The notes under the pieces were generated by a model. That model was not told the origin of the DNA. It did not search any database and saw nothing but the letters and a program-made list of their open reading frames with translations. Below, in pieces: positions 36,030 through 45,260 of a DNA stretch of 64,000 nucleotides. How positions within the stretch are numbered: position 1 is the stretch's first letter; every line of letters starts with the position of its first letter. The translations under genes were made by a program, and so were the position numbers. Source of the DNA: Psychrobacter sp. BI730 (GTDB lineage: Bacteria > Pseudomonadota > Gammaproteobacteria > Pseudomonadales > Moraxellaceae); assembly GCF_013414195.1 (NCBI RefSeq), contig NZ_JAATTV010000004.1, positions 62,001 through 126,000 of the forward strand. The letters are read 5' to 3'.

Positions 36030-36590
36030 CTACTTTTCCACCTCGGCATCTTCTTCGTTCTCGCCAAACTGCTTATTAATCTCTTCGAAGTCACAACTAG
36101 GACGATGTGAGCTTTCCATACGCAGTTTCTTTCGTTCTTTGGCTGCATCAGCTCGACACTGCTGCATCTTGTTTTTGATATCGAGTGGTGGTGCAGAGGT
36201 TGGTTTACCGTTGTCATCGATAGCCACCATCGTAAAGTAACAGCTATTGGTATGACGAACAGTACGACCCCGCACATCTTCTGCTTCGACGCGGATACCT
36301 ACTTCCATTGAGGTATTACCAACATAATTGACACTGGCTGCAAAAGTAACCAGCTCGCCCACATATATCGGCTCACGGAACATCACCTGATCGACAGACA
36401 GTGTCACCACATAGTTACCACTATAGCGACTGGCACAAGCATAAGCGACCTGATCAAGCATCTTGAGCAAATCCCCACCATGCACATTGCCAATGAAATT
36501 CGCCATATCAGGCGTCATCAGTACTGACATGTATAGCTCATGGTTTAATGGGGCTTTTTTGGCAGTGGAGCTGGTATTGTATTGCGGCAT
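36030..36590 (-). CDS. Acyl-CoA thioesterase (hotdog fold)
   Basis: 186 residues. The hotdog core is clear: LMTPDMANFIGNVHGGDLLKMLDQVAYACASRY, where NVHGG plus the later Asp form the catalytic region of YciA/BACH-type thioesterases, then VDQVMFREPIYVGELVTFAASVNYVG and SCYFTMVAIDDNGK. The C-terminus adds about 40 charged residues rich in Lys, Glu and Arg. These enzymes hydrolyse acyl-CoA esters to free acid and CoA. AAGGAA precedes the ATG. Single-gene unit, with a repeat array right behind it. Confidence 0.9.
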   Translation of the reverse strand: MPQYNTSSTAKKAPLNHELYMSVLMTPDMANFIGNVHGGDLLKMLDQVAYACASRYSGNYVVTLSVDQVMFREPIYVGELVTFAASVNYVGNTSMEVGIRVEAEDVRGRTVRHTNSCYFTMVAIDDNGKPTSAPPLDIKNKMQQCRADAAKERKKLRMESSHRPSCDFEEINKQFGENEEDAEVEK

Positions 36591-36741
36591 AATATTCCTT
36601 AATGGTTTGACACTTATTTATTATGTCTACCATTTATACAGCAGGTCGCCGTATAGCACAAACAGACCTCTGTCATTAGACAGTCTAAATTGTGTAAATC
36701 AGGGCTATTTAAACAGCGTTATATAGGCCAAGATATAAGCA

Positions 36742-37152
36742 TTAGCTTAACCAGTGAAAGCGATACGCAAGCCACGCTACTATGGCGCTAACCGAACCGG
36801 TCAAAATACCACCCCATACAAAGTCAACCAACGCTGTATCTAGCGTAAAGCCCTTATACAGTGCTAAATTGGTAAAGTCGTATGTGCCATAAGCCATCAA
36901 GCCAATCAGACCACCAAGCAAGAAGATATGACCAACGGATGCGCCAGCTTTGATTTGCGGATACAGAACCAAAATACAAAGTGCCAATATATAAAACATA
37001 TAAAACACGCCAGCGGCCATCATGTTTGGCTCATCAGCCAATAGATGCCCTATACGCGACTCATAAAAGGCGCCTTTCATGGTCGTCAGCCATACAGCAT
37101 CGACACCCAAAAAGATAACCACAGCAGCGAGATAAATAAAAACGTAACCCAT
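36742..37152 (-). CDS. DUF2177 family membrane protein
   Basis: 136 residues with four predicted helices. The DUF2177 pattern is visible: VDAVWLTTMKGAFYESRIGHLLADEPN near the N-terminus, GGLIGLMAYGTYDFTNLALYKGFT in the third segment, and VDFVWGGILTGSVSA in the fourth. The family is widespread with no established function. It is 40 bases downstream of the LysR-family gene on the same strand, so they probably share a message. AAGGGA stands ahead of the ATG. Confidence 0.9.
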   Translation of the reverse strand: MGYVFIYLAAVVIFLGVDAVWLTTMKGAFYESRIGHLLADEPNMMAAGVFYMFYILALCILVLYPQIKAGASVGHIFLLGGLIGLMAYGTYDFTNLALYKGFTLDTALVDFVWGGILTGSVSAIVAWLAYRFHWLS

Positions 37153-37191
37153 GATGTCATCCCTTATAAAATGAATAAAAACGTATAAAAG

Positions 37192-38097
37192 TTATAATGT
37201 CAGTCGTGGTTGAATAAAGTCTAAAAATGCCAGAATACGCGAAGATACAGCACTGTTTTTATAATATACTGCCTGTATGGCTTCACGGTTGTTTGGTCTG
37301 ACTATCGCCTCAGGCAATACTTCAACCAATCGTCCAGATTCCAAATCTTCACCAATCATAAAATGTGACAATAAAGCAATACCTTGATGATTCAAACATA
37401 GCTGACGTAAGGTCTCGCCGCTACTGCCAGTCATATGAAAATTCAGTTTAACTGGAGTTTTTAGTGGCCAGCTATTTAGTTTTGACGCATCGTTAAAGCC
37501 AATTAATTTATGAGTGCTTAAATCATCAACATTCAAATTATCAATATGAGTCACTTCATTATGCTGGTGTAAGTATTCAGGACTGGCTACTAGCCGCAGC
37601 TTACTTTTACCTAATAGACGTGCATGCAAATTTGAGTCTTTTAAGTCGCCAATTCTGATAGCTAGATCCGTCTTATGCTCAAGCAAATCAATAATATTGT
37701 CATGCGAGGTAAGGTCGAGAGTGATATGTGGATACTGCGCCACAAAATCACCAACCAAAGGCGTCAGTTGATGAAAGACAAACGGGCTCGCGGCGTCAAT
37801 CCGTAAATGCCCACTCGGCGCTTGTTTTAACAGCTTAATCGCTTCTTCACCGGTATATAACGTATTTAAACTCTCACGCGCATATCTTATAAAGACATGC
37901 CCTTCCTCCGTCAGCTCCAAGCGCCGTGTCGTTCTATTTAGCAGCGTGCATTGCAGCGTGTCTTCGAGTCTGGACACCGCACGAGATACTTTGGCAACCT
38001 GCTGATTCAGTAAGTTGGCAGCGCCAGTAAAGCTACCCGTGTCTACTACCGTCAAAAATATCTCTATGTCTTCTGTTTTAGCATGTCCCATCATCAT
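37192..38097 (-). CDS. LysR-family transcriptional regulator
   Basis: 301 residues. The N-terminal winged helix (IEIFLTVVDTGSFTGAANLLN, then VSRAVSRLEDTLQCTLLNRTTR) and the periplasmic-binding-like effector domain from about residue 90 (SGHLRIDAASPFVFHQLTPLV) match the CrgA/AaeR-like subgroup. It is divergent from an MFS exporter gene, the usual layout for a regulator of that transporter. Three consecutive Met codons make the exact start uncertain; the ribosome site AAAGG lies 5 to 11 bases ahead of them and is itself inside a perfect inverted repeat, which suggests autoregulation. Confidence 0.92.
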   Translation of the reverse strand: MMMGHAKTEDIEIFLTVVDTGSFTGAANLLNQQVAKVSRAVSRLEDTLQCTLLNRTTRRLELTEEGHVFIRYARESLNTLYTGEEAIKLLKQAPSGHLRIDAASPFVFHQLTPLVGDFVAQYPHITLDLTSHDNIIDLLEHKTDLAIRIGDLKDSNLHARLLGKSKLRLVASPEYLHQHNEVTHIDNLNVDDLSTHKLIGFNDASKLNSWPLKTPVKLNFHMTGSSGETLRQLCLNHQGIALLSHFMIGEDLESGRLVEVLPEAIVRPNNREAIQAVYYKNSAVSSRILAFLDFIQPRLTL

Positions 38098-38100
38098 GAT

Positions 38101-38125
38101 TACCTTTACAAAATCGACAAAGGTA
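38101..38125. promoter_or_regulatory. LysR-type operator (T-N11-A box)
   Basis: TACCTTT and AAAGGTA are perfect inverted arms with an 11-base spacer, the exact LysR T-N11-A geometry. The left arm covers the ribosome site of the regulator gene; the MFS gene starts 78 bases from the right arm. Confidence 0.75.
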
Positions 38126-38202
38126 TTTTGTCATTTGTGCTGTTTTTTGCAAACTATAAATCCGTCAAACTACGCGCATCATTTAATTATTAGGATGTCG
38201 TT

Positions 38203-39375
38203 ATGCCACTCGCTTTATGGGCGCTTACTCTAAGCGCATTTGCAATTGGGACAACCGAATTTGTCATCGTTGGTCTGGTACCAACTATTGCCGCAGATCT
38301 AGGCGTGAGCTTACCTTCAGCAGGGTTACTCGTTAGCCTATATGCTGTCGGTGTTGCCATCGGTGCCCCTATACTTACCGCACTCACTGGCCGCTGGAAT
38401 CGCAAAATAGTACTGATGAGCCTAATGGGTCTGTTTGTCATCGGCAACTTGCTGGCTTGGCAAGCCCCAAGTTATGAAACCTTAATACTTGCCCGTATCT
38501 TGACCGGTCTGGCGCATGGTGTGTTTTTCTCTATTGGTTCCATGATTGCTACCAGCCTTGTCAGTAAAGAAAAAGAAGCCAGCGCGATTGCCATTATGTT
38601 TACTGGGCTTACCGTGGCGCTCGTCACTGGCGTACCCCTTGGTACATGGATTGGACAGCATTTCGGTTGGCGCGCTACGTTTTTGGTCGTCTCAGTACTG
38701 GGTTTAATCGCTTTAATCGGTAGCGCAATATTGGTACCGAAAAACCTTAAGAAATCTATCCCTGCAACGTTCAAAGAACAATTACAAGTCATTGTAAAAC
38801 CACAACTACTGGTAGTTTATCTAATGACTATCCTTGGCTATGGCGGTACGTTTACGGCATTTACCTATCTAGCCCCTATCTTAGAACAGCAGACCAAATT
38901 TGCACCATCAGCCATTGGGCTTATCATGCTCGTATATGGCGTGTCCGTTGCTATTGGTAATATCTGGGGCGGAAAACTTGCAGATAAACGCGGCCCTATT
39001 AGTGCGCTTAGCATTATATTTAGCGCCTTAAGTGTCATTCTTTTACTGTTCACCTTTACTATGCAGTCCAAGATTGCTGCTGTGCTGACTATTTTGGTAT
39101 GGGGTGCTTTCGCCTTTGGTAATGTACCAGGTCTACAAATCTACGTGGTCAAACAAGCTGAAAAATATACGCCAAACGCTGTCGATGTTGCTTCTGGATT
39201 GAACATTGCTGCATTTAATATCGGTATTGCACTAGGCTCAATCATCGGTGGTAGCGTGGTTGAAAATATGTCATTGCAAGACACGGCTTGGATCGGTGCT
39301 GTTATCTCTTTAATGGCACTGGCGGTAACACGCTACTCCGGTCTGCGTGATAAGCGTGCCCTACAAACATCATAG
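38203..39375 (+). CDS. MFS exporter (DHA1, AraJ/YdhP-like)
   Basis: 390 residues, twelve predicted helices. The first helix (FAIGTTEFVIVGLVPTIAADLG) and the loop motif GRWNRKIVLMSLMGLF are characteristic of the DHA1 sugar-efflux/arabinose-efflux group, whose members export sugars, purine nucleosides or drugs. LARILTGLAHGVFFSIGSMIA and PLGTWIGQHFGWRATFLVV (motif C and helix five) agree. Likely under control of the divergent LysR protein. GGATG lies 8 bases ahead of the ATG. Degenerate tandem repeats follow its stop. Confidence 0.9.
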   Translation: MPLALWALTLSAFAIGTTEFVIVGLVPTIAADLGVSLPSAGLLVSLYAVGVAIGAPILTALTGRWNRKIVLMSLMGLFVIGNLLAWQAPSYETLILARILTGLAHGVFFSIGSMIATSLVSKEKEASAIAIMFTGLTVALVTGVPLGTWIGQHFGWRATFLVVSVLGLIALIGSAILVPKNLKKSIPATFKEQLQVIVKPQLLVVYLMTILGYGGTFTAFTYLAPILEQQTKFAPSAIGLIMLVYGVSVAIGNIWGGKLADKRGPISALSIIFSALSVILLLFTFTMQSKIAAVLTILVWGAFAFGNVPGLQIYVVKQAEKYTPNAVDVASGLNIAAFNIGIALGSIIGGSVVENMSLQDTAWIGAVISLMALAVTRYSGLRDKRALQTS

Positions 39376-39379
39376 AACT

Positions 39380-39424
39380 TTTCAATATATAACCTTTCGA
39401 TGTACAACCTCTCAACATATGGGT
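39380..39424. repeat. Three degenerate 15-bp tandem repeats behind the MFS gene
   Basis: Units at 39380, 39395 and 39410, for example TTTCAATATATAACC and TTTCGATGTACAACC. The third is more worn. It begins four bases past the stop codon. Confidence 0.6.
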
Positions 39425-39491
39425 CTCAAACTGTTAGTGCAGTATGAAATCCTATGAAGGTTATAAACAAACCATATCTATATCACCTAAC

Positions 39492-40946
39492 TTATACCGA
39501 TGCTGTGTCTAACGTATCTGCATCGTTGAAGACAGTCTCATCGTTCAAAACCGTTTTATGATTTAAGACGGCAGATGGCAGATCAGAAAAATGTAGCGTA
39601 TCAATGTTGTTAGGCTTCACCGCTGTAACTTGTACCACACCGATCGTGCGCTCCAAAAACCCACCTTCGCAATAGCAAAAGTAAAACTCCCATAGGCGGA
39701 TAAAGGCATCGTCATAGCCAAGCGCTTGAATCTCTGCACGCTGCGCCATAAACGCAGCACGCCAGTCACGCAGCGTGTACGCATAATCAAAGCCATAATC
39801 ATGTAATTGCTTTACGACCATATCGGTCTGCTTAGTAAACTGTGTCGTCAGCTCTTGGTTTGAGAGCAGACAACCACCTGGGAAAATATGCGTTTGGATA
39901 AAATCGACTGAATCGATATAGTCTTGATAATTCTGATCGTTAAAGGTGATGGCCTGTAATACCATAAGACCTGTCGGCTTGAGTAAGCTATTACACTTAG
40001 CAAAGAAAGTCGGTAAGTACTCATGCCCCACCGCTTCAATCATCTCGATACTGACTAACTTGTCATATTGACCTGTCAGCTCGCGGTAATCTTGCTTAAG
40101 CAATGTAATCTTGTCAGACAGACCTGCCGCCTCGACTCGTCGCTGTGCTTCATCATACTGGGCATCAGAGATAGTCGTGGTAGTCACATGGCAGCCGTAA
40201 TGCTTGGCCGCAAAGATAGCAAAGCCGCCCCACCCTGTACCAATTTCGATCACATTATCATCAGCACTAAGCTGTAAACGTTGGCATATAAGCGACAGTT
40301 TGTGCTGCTGAGCATCGCTAAGCGTCACGTCAGGCGTAGGATAGACTGCTGATGAATACATCATCGTATCGTCCAAAAACCGCTCATACATGTCATTACC
40401 CAAATCATAATGCGCTAGGATATTGGATTTGGAGCCAGATTTGTCATTGCTACGAAGCTGATGCTTCGCTTTTTCAAATGCTTTACTAATACCAGCAAAA
40501 CGATTTTCTAGTTTATTGAGCACTGCTAAGTTACGAGCCGCCAAACGAATCAAACCTGTTAGATCATCCGTATCCCATTCACCATTGATATAACTGTCTG
40601 CTAGCGCGATAGAGCCACCAAGTAATAGCTGACGATAGACAGCGCTATCATGAATCTGTAGCGTCACATGTAGCGAATGGCGACCAACCGCCGAGCTACT
40701 AGCATCGTTAGTAGCTACTTTACCAAAACTTCTTGTCTTAGGTTCCTGCTCGTCAAACGTTTCAATCAGCGTGAGGCTACCAAACTGAACATGCTGTAAC
40801 GCACGAAATATAAGCTTTCTCGCTAAGTTATTCACACTATTGCTGACTGGCTGTAGTACAGCACTTTCATTAACCACTTTGCTCACACGAGCAGTTAATT
40901 TTTCTAGTTTTGTGACTGGTGCTCGATCGGTCGGTCGTGCTGGCAT
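39492..40946 (-). CDS. Cyclopropane-fatty-acyl-phospholipid synthase family protein
   Basis: 484 residues, longer than E. coli Cfa (382). Cfa enzymes transfer a methylene from SAM to double bonds of membrane acyl chains. ANILAHYDLGNDMYERFLDDTMMYSSAVYP is the lipid-binding start of the catalytic domain, followed by the SAM motif VIEIGTGWGGFAIFAA, VSIEMIEAVG, IQTHIFPGGCLLS and FYFCYCEGGFLERTIGVVQV. The N-terminal 70 residues and a Thr/Asp-rich C-terminal tail account for much of the extra length. It is last in a four-gene minus-strand set with DUF1365, FAD oxidoreductase and SDR genes, so the actual product may be a different modified fatty acid. Confidence 0.9.
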   Translation of the reverse strand: MPARPTDRAPVTKLEKLTARVSKVVNESAVLQPVSNSVNNLARKLIFRALQHVQFGSLTLIETFDEQEPKTRSFGKVATNDASSSAVGRHSLHVTLQIHDSAVYRQLLLGGSIALADSYINGEWDTDDLTGLIRLAARNLAVLNKLENRFAGISKAFEKAKHQLRSNDKSGSKSNILAHYDLGNDMYERFLDDTMMYSSAVYPTPDVTLSDAQQHKLSLICQRLQLSADDNVIEIGTGWGGFAIFAAKHYGCHVTTTTISDAQYDEAQRRVEAAGLSDKITLLKQDYRELTGQYDKLVSIEMIEAVGHEYLPTFFAKCNSLLKPTGLMVLQAITFNDQNYQDYIDSVDFIQTHIFPGGCLLSNQELTTQFTKQTDMVVKQLHDYGFDYAYTLRDWRAAFMAQRAEIQALGYDDAFIRLWEFYFCYCEGGFLERTIGVVQVTAVKPNNIDTLHFSDLPSAVLNHKTVLNDETVFNDADTLDTASV

Positions 40947-41068
40947 CGTGTATTTATCCTTGTTTAAATGCTTTGTTTTTTAGTGATTCATTTTTAGTAT
41001 TACATTGACAAAATTTTTGGATTGTTGATATTTGAAAATTGCTGTAACTGTAAGACATCTTTTTGCGA

Positions 41069-42088
41069 TCAAGACTGCTGGCTGCTTTTCTGTTGACTGT
41101 CGGCCAATTTTTCATCGTAGTTGATATATGGCACTTTTTTTATCGCATAGAGCTTGAACGCGTGCCAATAAATACGGGTTAATGATGTCATATTCATCAA
41201 AGGGTTTTTTCGCAAGCTATGACGAACAGCCTCTTCTGTCATCGGTACGCCTGATATCTTTATACCAGTTTTTAGAACTTCACCGCGCTCATCGCTGATA
41301 TTGATAGCGATACGCACTTGTAAGCCAGTATTAGGCAGCTCATCCGTTTTAGTACCTTTTACCGTAACCTGCCAGCGGTACAGCTGGTCAATAGGGTTAA
41401 AAGGTGATACGTGAAAGTCCTTGTCACGACAGAACTCAGTATTCTCTCCTTCTAACAGAAACCCGTAGTAATGACGCTTGTCCCATGGCGTATTAGACAC
41501 CTCAGCTAATAGATGAGTGGGCGTTTGCTGCGCATTAAACCCCAAGTAAAAATTGACTGGGCTAAAGTACATGCCAGCATTACGGCAGACGAGCAATCCC
41601 AACATATCGCCTTCAGGTGCGCTACCTGCATGTTTTTCAAATGCCTGGCTTAGACGTTTTTTCAGCGTTTGAACAGACTCTACATTACTATCAAGTTTTT
41701 TATCATTGCTTAGGCTATTATTACTCTGTATGTCAGTATGCTGTAGATAATCATTAGGACAGAATCGTTGTAGCGCCTTTTTCTTTGTTGAAAATAGAGG
41801 CAGACCTTGCGCTAGTAGCTTTTTCGGTAATACTTTACGCAATGGTAATTTTTCTAAAAACTTACTCTCGTCAAATGACACCGTGCTAATTTCAGGAAGC
41901 TCCTTCCCTTTCGCAAGCACGCTAATATTAACGCCCCAATAGCGATAAGGGTAAACGAATTTATTTACACTAGGTAGCAGCCGACTGTGCCATGTCGTAC
42001 CCTCAAACAGCTGATGCGGCAATGCATTTGTATCATAAGAATACTCATGACTTGGCATAGTATTGGTATCTTGAGCGGGCGTGGTCAT
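41069..42088 (-). CDS. DUF1365 family protein
   Basis: 339 residues. DUF1365 proteins recur beside the FAD oxidoreductase and Cfa-like enzyme seen here. Features: HSRLLPSVNKFVYPYRYWGVNI, LLVCRNAGMYFSPVNFYLGF, VSNTPWDKRHYYGFLLEG and KDFHVSPFNPIDQLYRWQ, all usual for the family. A polar insert rich in Ser/Asn near residues 115-140 is not. Function is unproven; lipid-modification is inferred from context. AAGAG stands before the ATG. 84 bases separate it from the oxidoreductase gene. Confidence 0.88.
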   Translation of the reverse strand: MTTPAQDTNTMPSHEYSYDTNALPHQLFEGTTWHSRLLPSVNKFVYPYRYWGVNISVLAKGKELPEISTVSFDESKFLEKLPLRKVLPKKLLAQGLPLFSTKKKALQRFCPNDYLQHTDIQSNNSLSNDKKLDSNVESVQTLKKRLSQAFEKHAGSAPEGDMLGLLVCRNAGMYFSPVNFYLGFNAQQTPTHLLAEVSNTPWDKRHYYGFLLEGENTEFCRDKDFHVSPFNPIDQLYRWQVTVKGTKTDELPNTGLQVRIAINISDERGEVLKTGIKISGVPMTEEAVRHSLRKNPLMNMTSLTRIYWHAFKLYAIKKVPYINYDEKLADSQQKSSQQS

Positions 42089-42172
42089 AAATAGTCTCTT
42101 GGGTAACGGTGTGCTTTTCGTATGGCGAATCTTTCAAAACACTTAGAATACATAATGGCGTTAATCGTCATA

Positions 42173-43897
42173 TTATTTGGTTTTACGGCGACCGAATAAG
42201 CCACGTTTCTTATATCGGCTCGTCTCAGCAGTTGAACTCTGCAAACGATTAGCATACTCAACCAGCTCCTGATTAGTAGTCGCAGTGATAATTTGACGCT
42301 TATCAAGTTTGCGTGCCTTTGTGTCAGCCTTTATCGGCAAGTCTTTATAACGAAACGGCGTATGTGCACTATCCGTATTAGGCAAATGCGCTGGATCAAC
42401 CTCATCTTTTATATCGATATCATGGCCGAGCGCCTGACATACACGTAGACCGCTGCGTACGCCATCTTCATGAAAGCCATTAAACCAATATGCCCCGCAA
42501 AAATGCGTGTGCAACCCAGCGCCAGAGATGCTTGACCATTTGGTTTGCGCCTCAATCATCTTTAGATCGAACACTGGATGACTATAATCAATGCTTTTGA
42601 CGATTTGCTTATCATCGACTTCATGATTAAGCGTAACCAAATAATTATGCTTCTTGGTCAGACGCTGCAAGATATTCATATGATACGTTAGCACTGGTTT
42701 TTCAGGTGGTTGTGTATTTACGCCAGCTTGATTCTTGTCTGTCACATTGGCTGAAGTTTTTTCATCGATAAGGTAATTCCAGCTTGCCCATGCCAGTGGC
42801 TTCTTAGGTAAGACACTCGTATCGGTGTGCAATACTGCCGTGTTTTTGGTAAAGCGGAAGTGACTCAGCACCTCTGACTCATCGGTACTGGCATCTTTTA
42901 GAATCTTCAATGCGGTGTCTGCATGGCAGGCAAAAATGACTTCATCGAATACAAGATTTTCGCTACGATTGTCAGCGTTACCTTTATCCTGCACTGTCAA
43001 AGCATTCTGTACTGTCAAAATCACTTGCTCACCATCACGCGTCACAGACTGTACTGGACTGTTAACTCGCACTTTACCGCCCGCTTTGATAAAGCGTGGG
43101 ATCAGTTTATTAACGTATTGTTTTGAGCCACCTTTGATCGTAAACCATTGCGGACGATTGACCACATCGAGCAAGCCATGATTGTCAAAGAATTGCGCAA
43201 AAAACACCAATGGGAAATCTGGTACTTCATCCAGACTGGTTGACCAAATGGCTGAGACCATCGGTAGCAGATAATTATTGGTCAATAGCTGACCATAGTT
43301 TTTTTGTGCTAGATAACCACCGAGTGTCTGCTCAGTAAGTCCGCTAATGTCTTGCCCCGCAGCACGCGCATTATCATAATCTTGACGTAGCTGCTTAATG
43401 TGCTTATTAAACTGCAAGATATCTTTGATAAATTGCCAAAATTTCGGATTGAGTACGTTTTTGCGCTGCGATAATAAGGTGTTGAGCGTATGCCCATTGT
43501 ATTCAAAATGACGTGCAGTGTTTTTGACAGAAAAGCTCATGTCCGTTGCCTGAAAAGGCACCTGTAACTCATGAAGCAAACGAAAGAAGTTCGGGTATGT
43601 GCGCTCATTAAAAACAATAAATCCTGTATCTATCGCACTACTCTCTACATTGCTACTCTTTGCTTTTCTACCGTCTTGTAGCACCACATCAATCGTGTTT
43701 ACATGCCCGCCGATATAATCATTGGCTTCAAATACCGTCACATCATGTTGCGTACCTAAATAATGGGCGCATGTCAGTCCTGATACACCTGAGCCGATGA
43801 TAGCAATACGTTTTTGGGCAGTCTGATGGTCAGAATCTGTTGCAGCATCGGTAGCATTTTTTTGGTTACTTGCACGCTTGAAACGAGTAAACGGCAT
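42173..43897 (-). CDS. FAD-dependent oxidoreductase of a lipid-modification operon
   Basis: 574 residues. The Rossmann start IAIIGSGVSGLTCAHYLG follows a 27-residue polar leader. DVTVFEANDYIGGHVNTIDV (with a small insert after) and GFIVFNERTYPNFFRLL mark the amine-oxidase-like NAD/FAD family found with Cfa-like enzymes. ACHADTALKIL and FCGAYWFNGFHEDGVRSGLRVCQAL are the C-terminal FAD contacts. A Gln/Asn-rich insert sits around residue 390, and the tail past residue 500 is basic (KKRGLFGRRKTK). It may oxidise or desaturate fatty chains (inferred). AAGGGA precedes the start. Confidence 0.88.
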   Translation of the reverse strand: MPFTRFKRASNQKNATDAATDSDHQTAQKRIAIIGSGVSGLTCAHYLGTQHDVTVFEANDYIGGHVNTIDVVLQDGRKAKSSNVESSAIDTGFIVFNERTYPNFFRLLHELQVPFQATDMSFSVKNTARHFEYNGHTLNTLLSQRKNVLNPKFWQFIKDILQFNKHIKQLRQDYDNARAAGQDISGLTEQTLGGYLAQKNYGQLLTNNYLLPMVSAIWSTSLDEVPDFPLVFFAQFFDNHGLLDVVNRPQWFTIKGGSKQYVNKLIPRFIKAGGKVRVNSPVQSVTRDGEQVILTVQNALTVQDKGNADNRSENLVFDEVIFACHADTALKILKDASTDESEVLSHFRFTKNTAVLHTDTSVLPKKPLAWASWNYLIDEKTSANVTDKNQAGVNTQPPEKPVLTYHMNILQRLTKKHNYLVTLNHEVDDKQIVKSIDYSHPVFDLKMIEAQTKWSSISGAGLHTHFCGAYWFNGFHEDGVRSGLRVCQALGHDIDIKDEVDPAHLPNTDSAHTPFRYKDLPIKADTKARKLDKRQIITATTNQELVEYANRLQSSTAETSRYKKRGLFGRRKTK

Positions 43898-43959
43898 AAA
43901 AGCATTCCCTTCTGTATTTTTCTGTCGATATGATGGCTGAGAGTTCTACTGATAGTAGA

Positions 43960-44697
43960 TTATTTTTTATTAAGTTTTTCACTAACTTGCTGCCAGACCA
44001 AATCAGGCAACGTACCTAAGGCTTTTAATGGCATAGTTAATTTCTTTGGGAATTCAATCACCTCATGCCCGCTTTCGATACCGTCACGTATGGCTTGACT
44101 TGCCTGCGCTGGCGTCTGGATAAATGGCATCGGAAAGTCATTCTGTTTGGTCATCGGTGTCTCAACAAAACCAGGTACGACTAAGCTAACTGACACATCA
44201 TGCGGAGCAAGGCTAATCTGTAAGGTCTTCATCAGATAATGGATAGCAGCTTTTGAGCTACCATAAGCTTCAGCGCGCGCAAAAGGCACATAAGCAGATG
44301 CTGAACCGATACCGACCAAGCGACCTTTTGAAGCGATTAGCTTTGGCAGCACTCCTTCGATCGCATGAGACAACGTTCCCATATTGACTGACATGACTTT
44401 CATAAACACACTGCTATCAAAGTTCGGCATATCTAAGTACTCGCACATGCCAGCGCCGCAAATAGCTAGATCGACATTGTCGATTTTTTCAAAAGCTTCG
44501 ATGACCTTTTCTCGATCCATGAGGTCTAAATCAATCGTATCTGCGCCTAACGCCTGAAGCTCTGCCAACGCTTCATTGTCACGGCCGACCGCATATACAT
44601 AATGATCTGCTAGCAGATAGTCTTTTGCCAACTGCTTACCAATGCCTGACGTTGCCCCAGTAATGAGAATATGTAATTTTTCAGTAGAATCTGTCAT
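43960..44697 (-). CDS. Short-chain dehydrogenase/reductase
   Basis: 245 residues. Cofactor loop ILITGATSGIGKQLAKDYL (TGxxxGIG), the NAG-like AICGAGMCEY, Ser in GIGSASAYVPFARA and the catalytic YGSSK pair (Tyr-x-x-x-Lys). This is the classical SDR plan, reducing or oxidising a hydroxyl or keto group with NAD(P). It heads the four-gene operon SDR, FAD oxidoreductase, DUF1365, Cfa-like, spaced by 62, 84 and 122 bases. AAGGA lies ahead of the ATG. Substrate unknown. Confidence 0.9.
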   Translation of the reverse strand: MTDSTEKLHILITGATSGIGKQLAKDYLLADHYVYAVGRDNEALAELQALGADTIDLDLMDREKVIEAFEKIDNVDLAICGAGMCEYLDMPNFDSSVFMKVMSVNMGTLSHAIEGVLPKLIASKGRLVGIGSASAYVPFARAEAYGSSKAAIHYLMKTLQISLAPHDVSVSLVVPGFVETPMTKQNDFPMPFIQTPAQASQAIRDGIESGHEVIEFPKKLTMPLKALGTLPDLVWQQVSEKLNKK

Positions 44698-45260
44698 CGT
44701 AAATATCCTTTTTGAGTATTCTTATCTTTTTAAGTATTTTCATAATATGGAATTAGTGCATTTGAACTGATTGCTTAATAAAAAATCAAACCTTTGATAA
44801 CAGCTATCTATTATCGTTATTCTTGGCAGATATCATTGGTCGCATTTCATTAAGCTATAAGCCATTTTATTTAACAAATCTAAATAATTGTAGTGGTCAG
44901 CTATAGGTTTATTGTTGTGTCTTCGCAATCATATGGGCTTAAGCTTAAGCTCAGCGTGTTATTTGTCATTTCCACAAGTACCCTGCTATCACAAGCAACA
45001 ACACAATATTCTGTTACTAGCGTCATAAGACAGCTCAATATCAGCATGCTACAATGCAAAAACTAATGCAAAAACTAGCAATCGCGTCGTTTGCCGAAGC
45101 ATCATCAGCATCATCTATAATCGAATGAGCGCCGTACCACGGTAAGATGACGCTATCTTTTCTTAAACTATCTGACATCTTATCCTGATAGCAATGAAAA
45201 CGTTATATAATTAATATCAGATTTTCACCAACCCCACACTCATATAAAAAAGGATCTCTC
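44698..45260. other. Long divergent intergenic region
   Basis: 563 bases between the lipid operon and aspC. Seen: TTAAGCTTAA palindrome near 44940, two copies of ATGCAAAAACTA near 45053-45078, and a CTATC / TGATAG pair near 45150-45190. No gene, and no confident operator, is supported. Confidence 0.45.
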
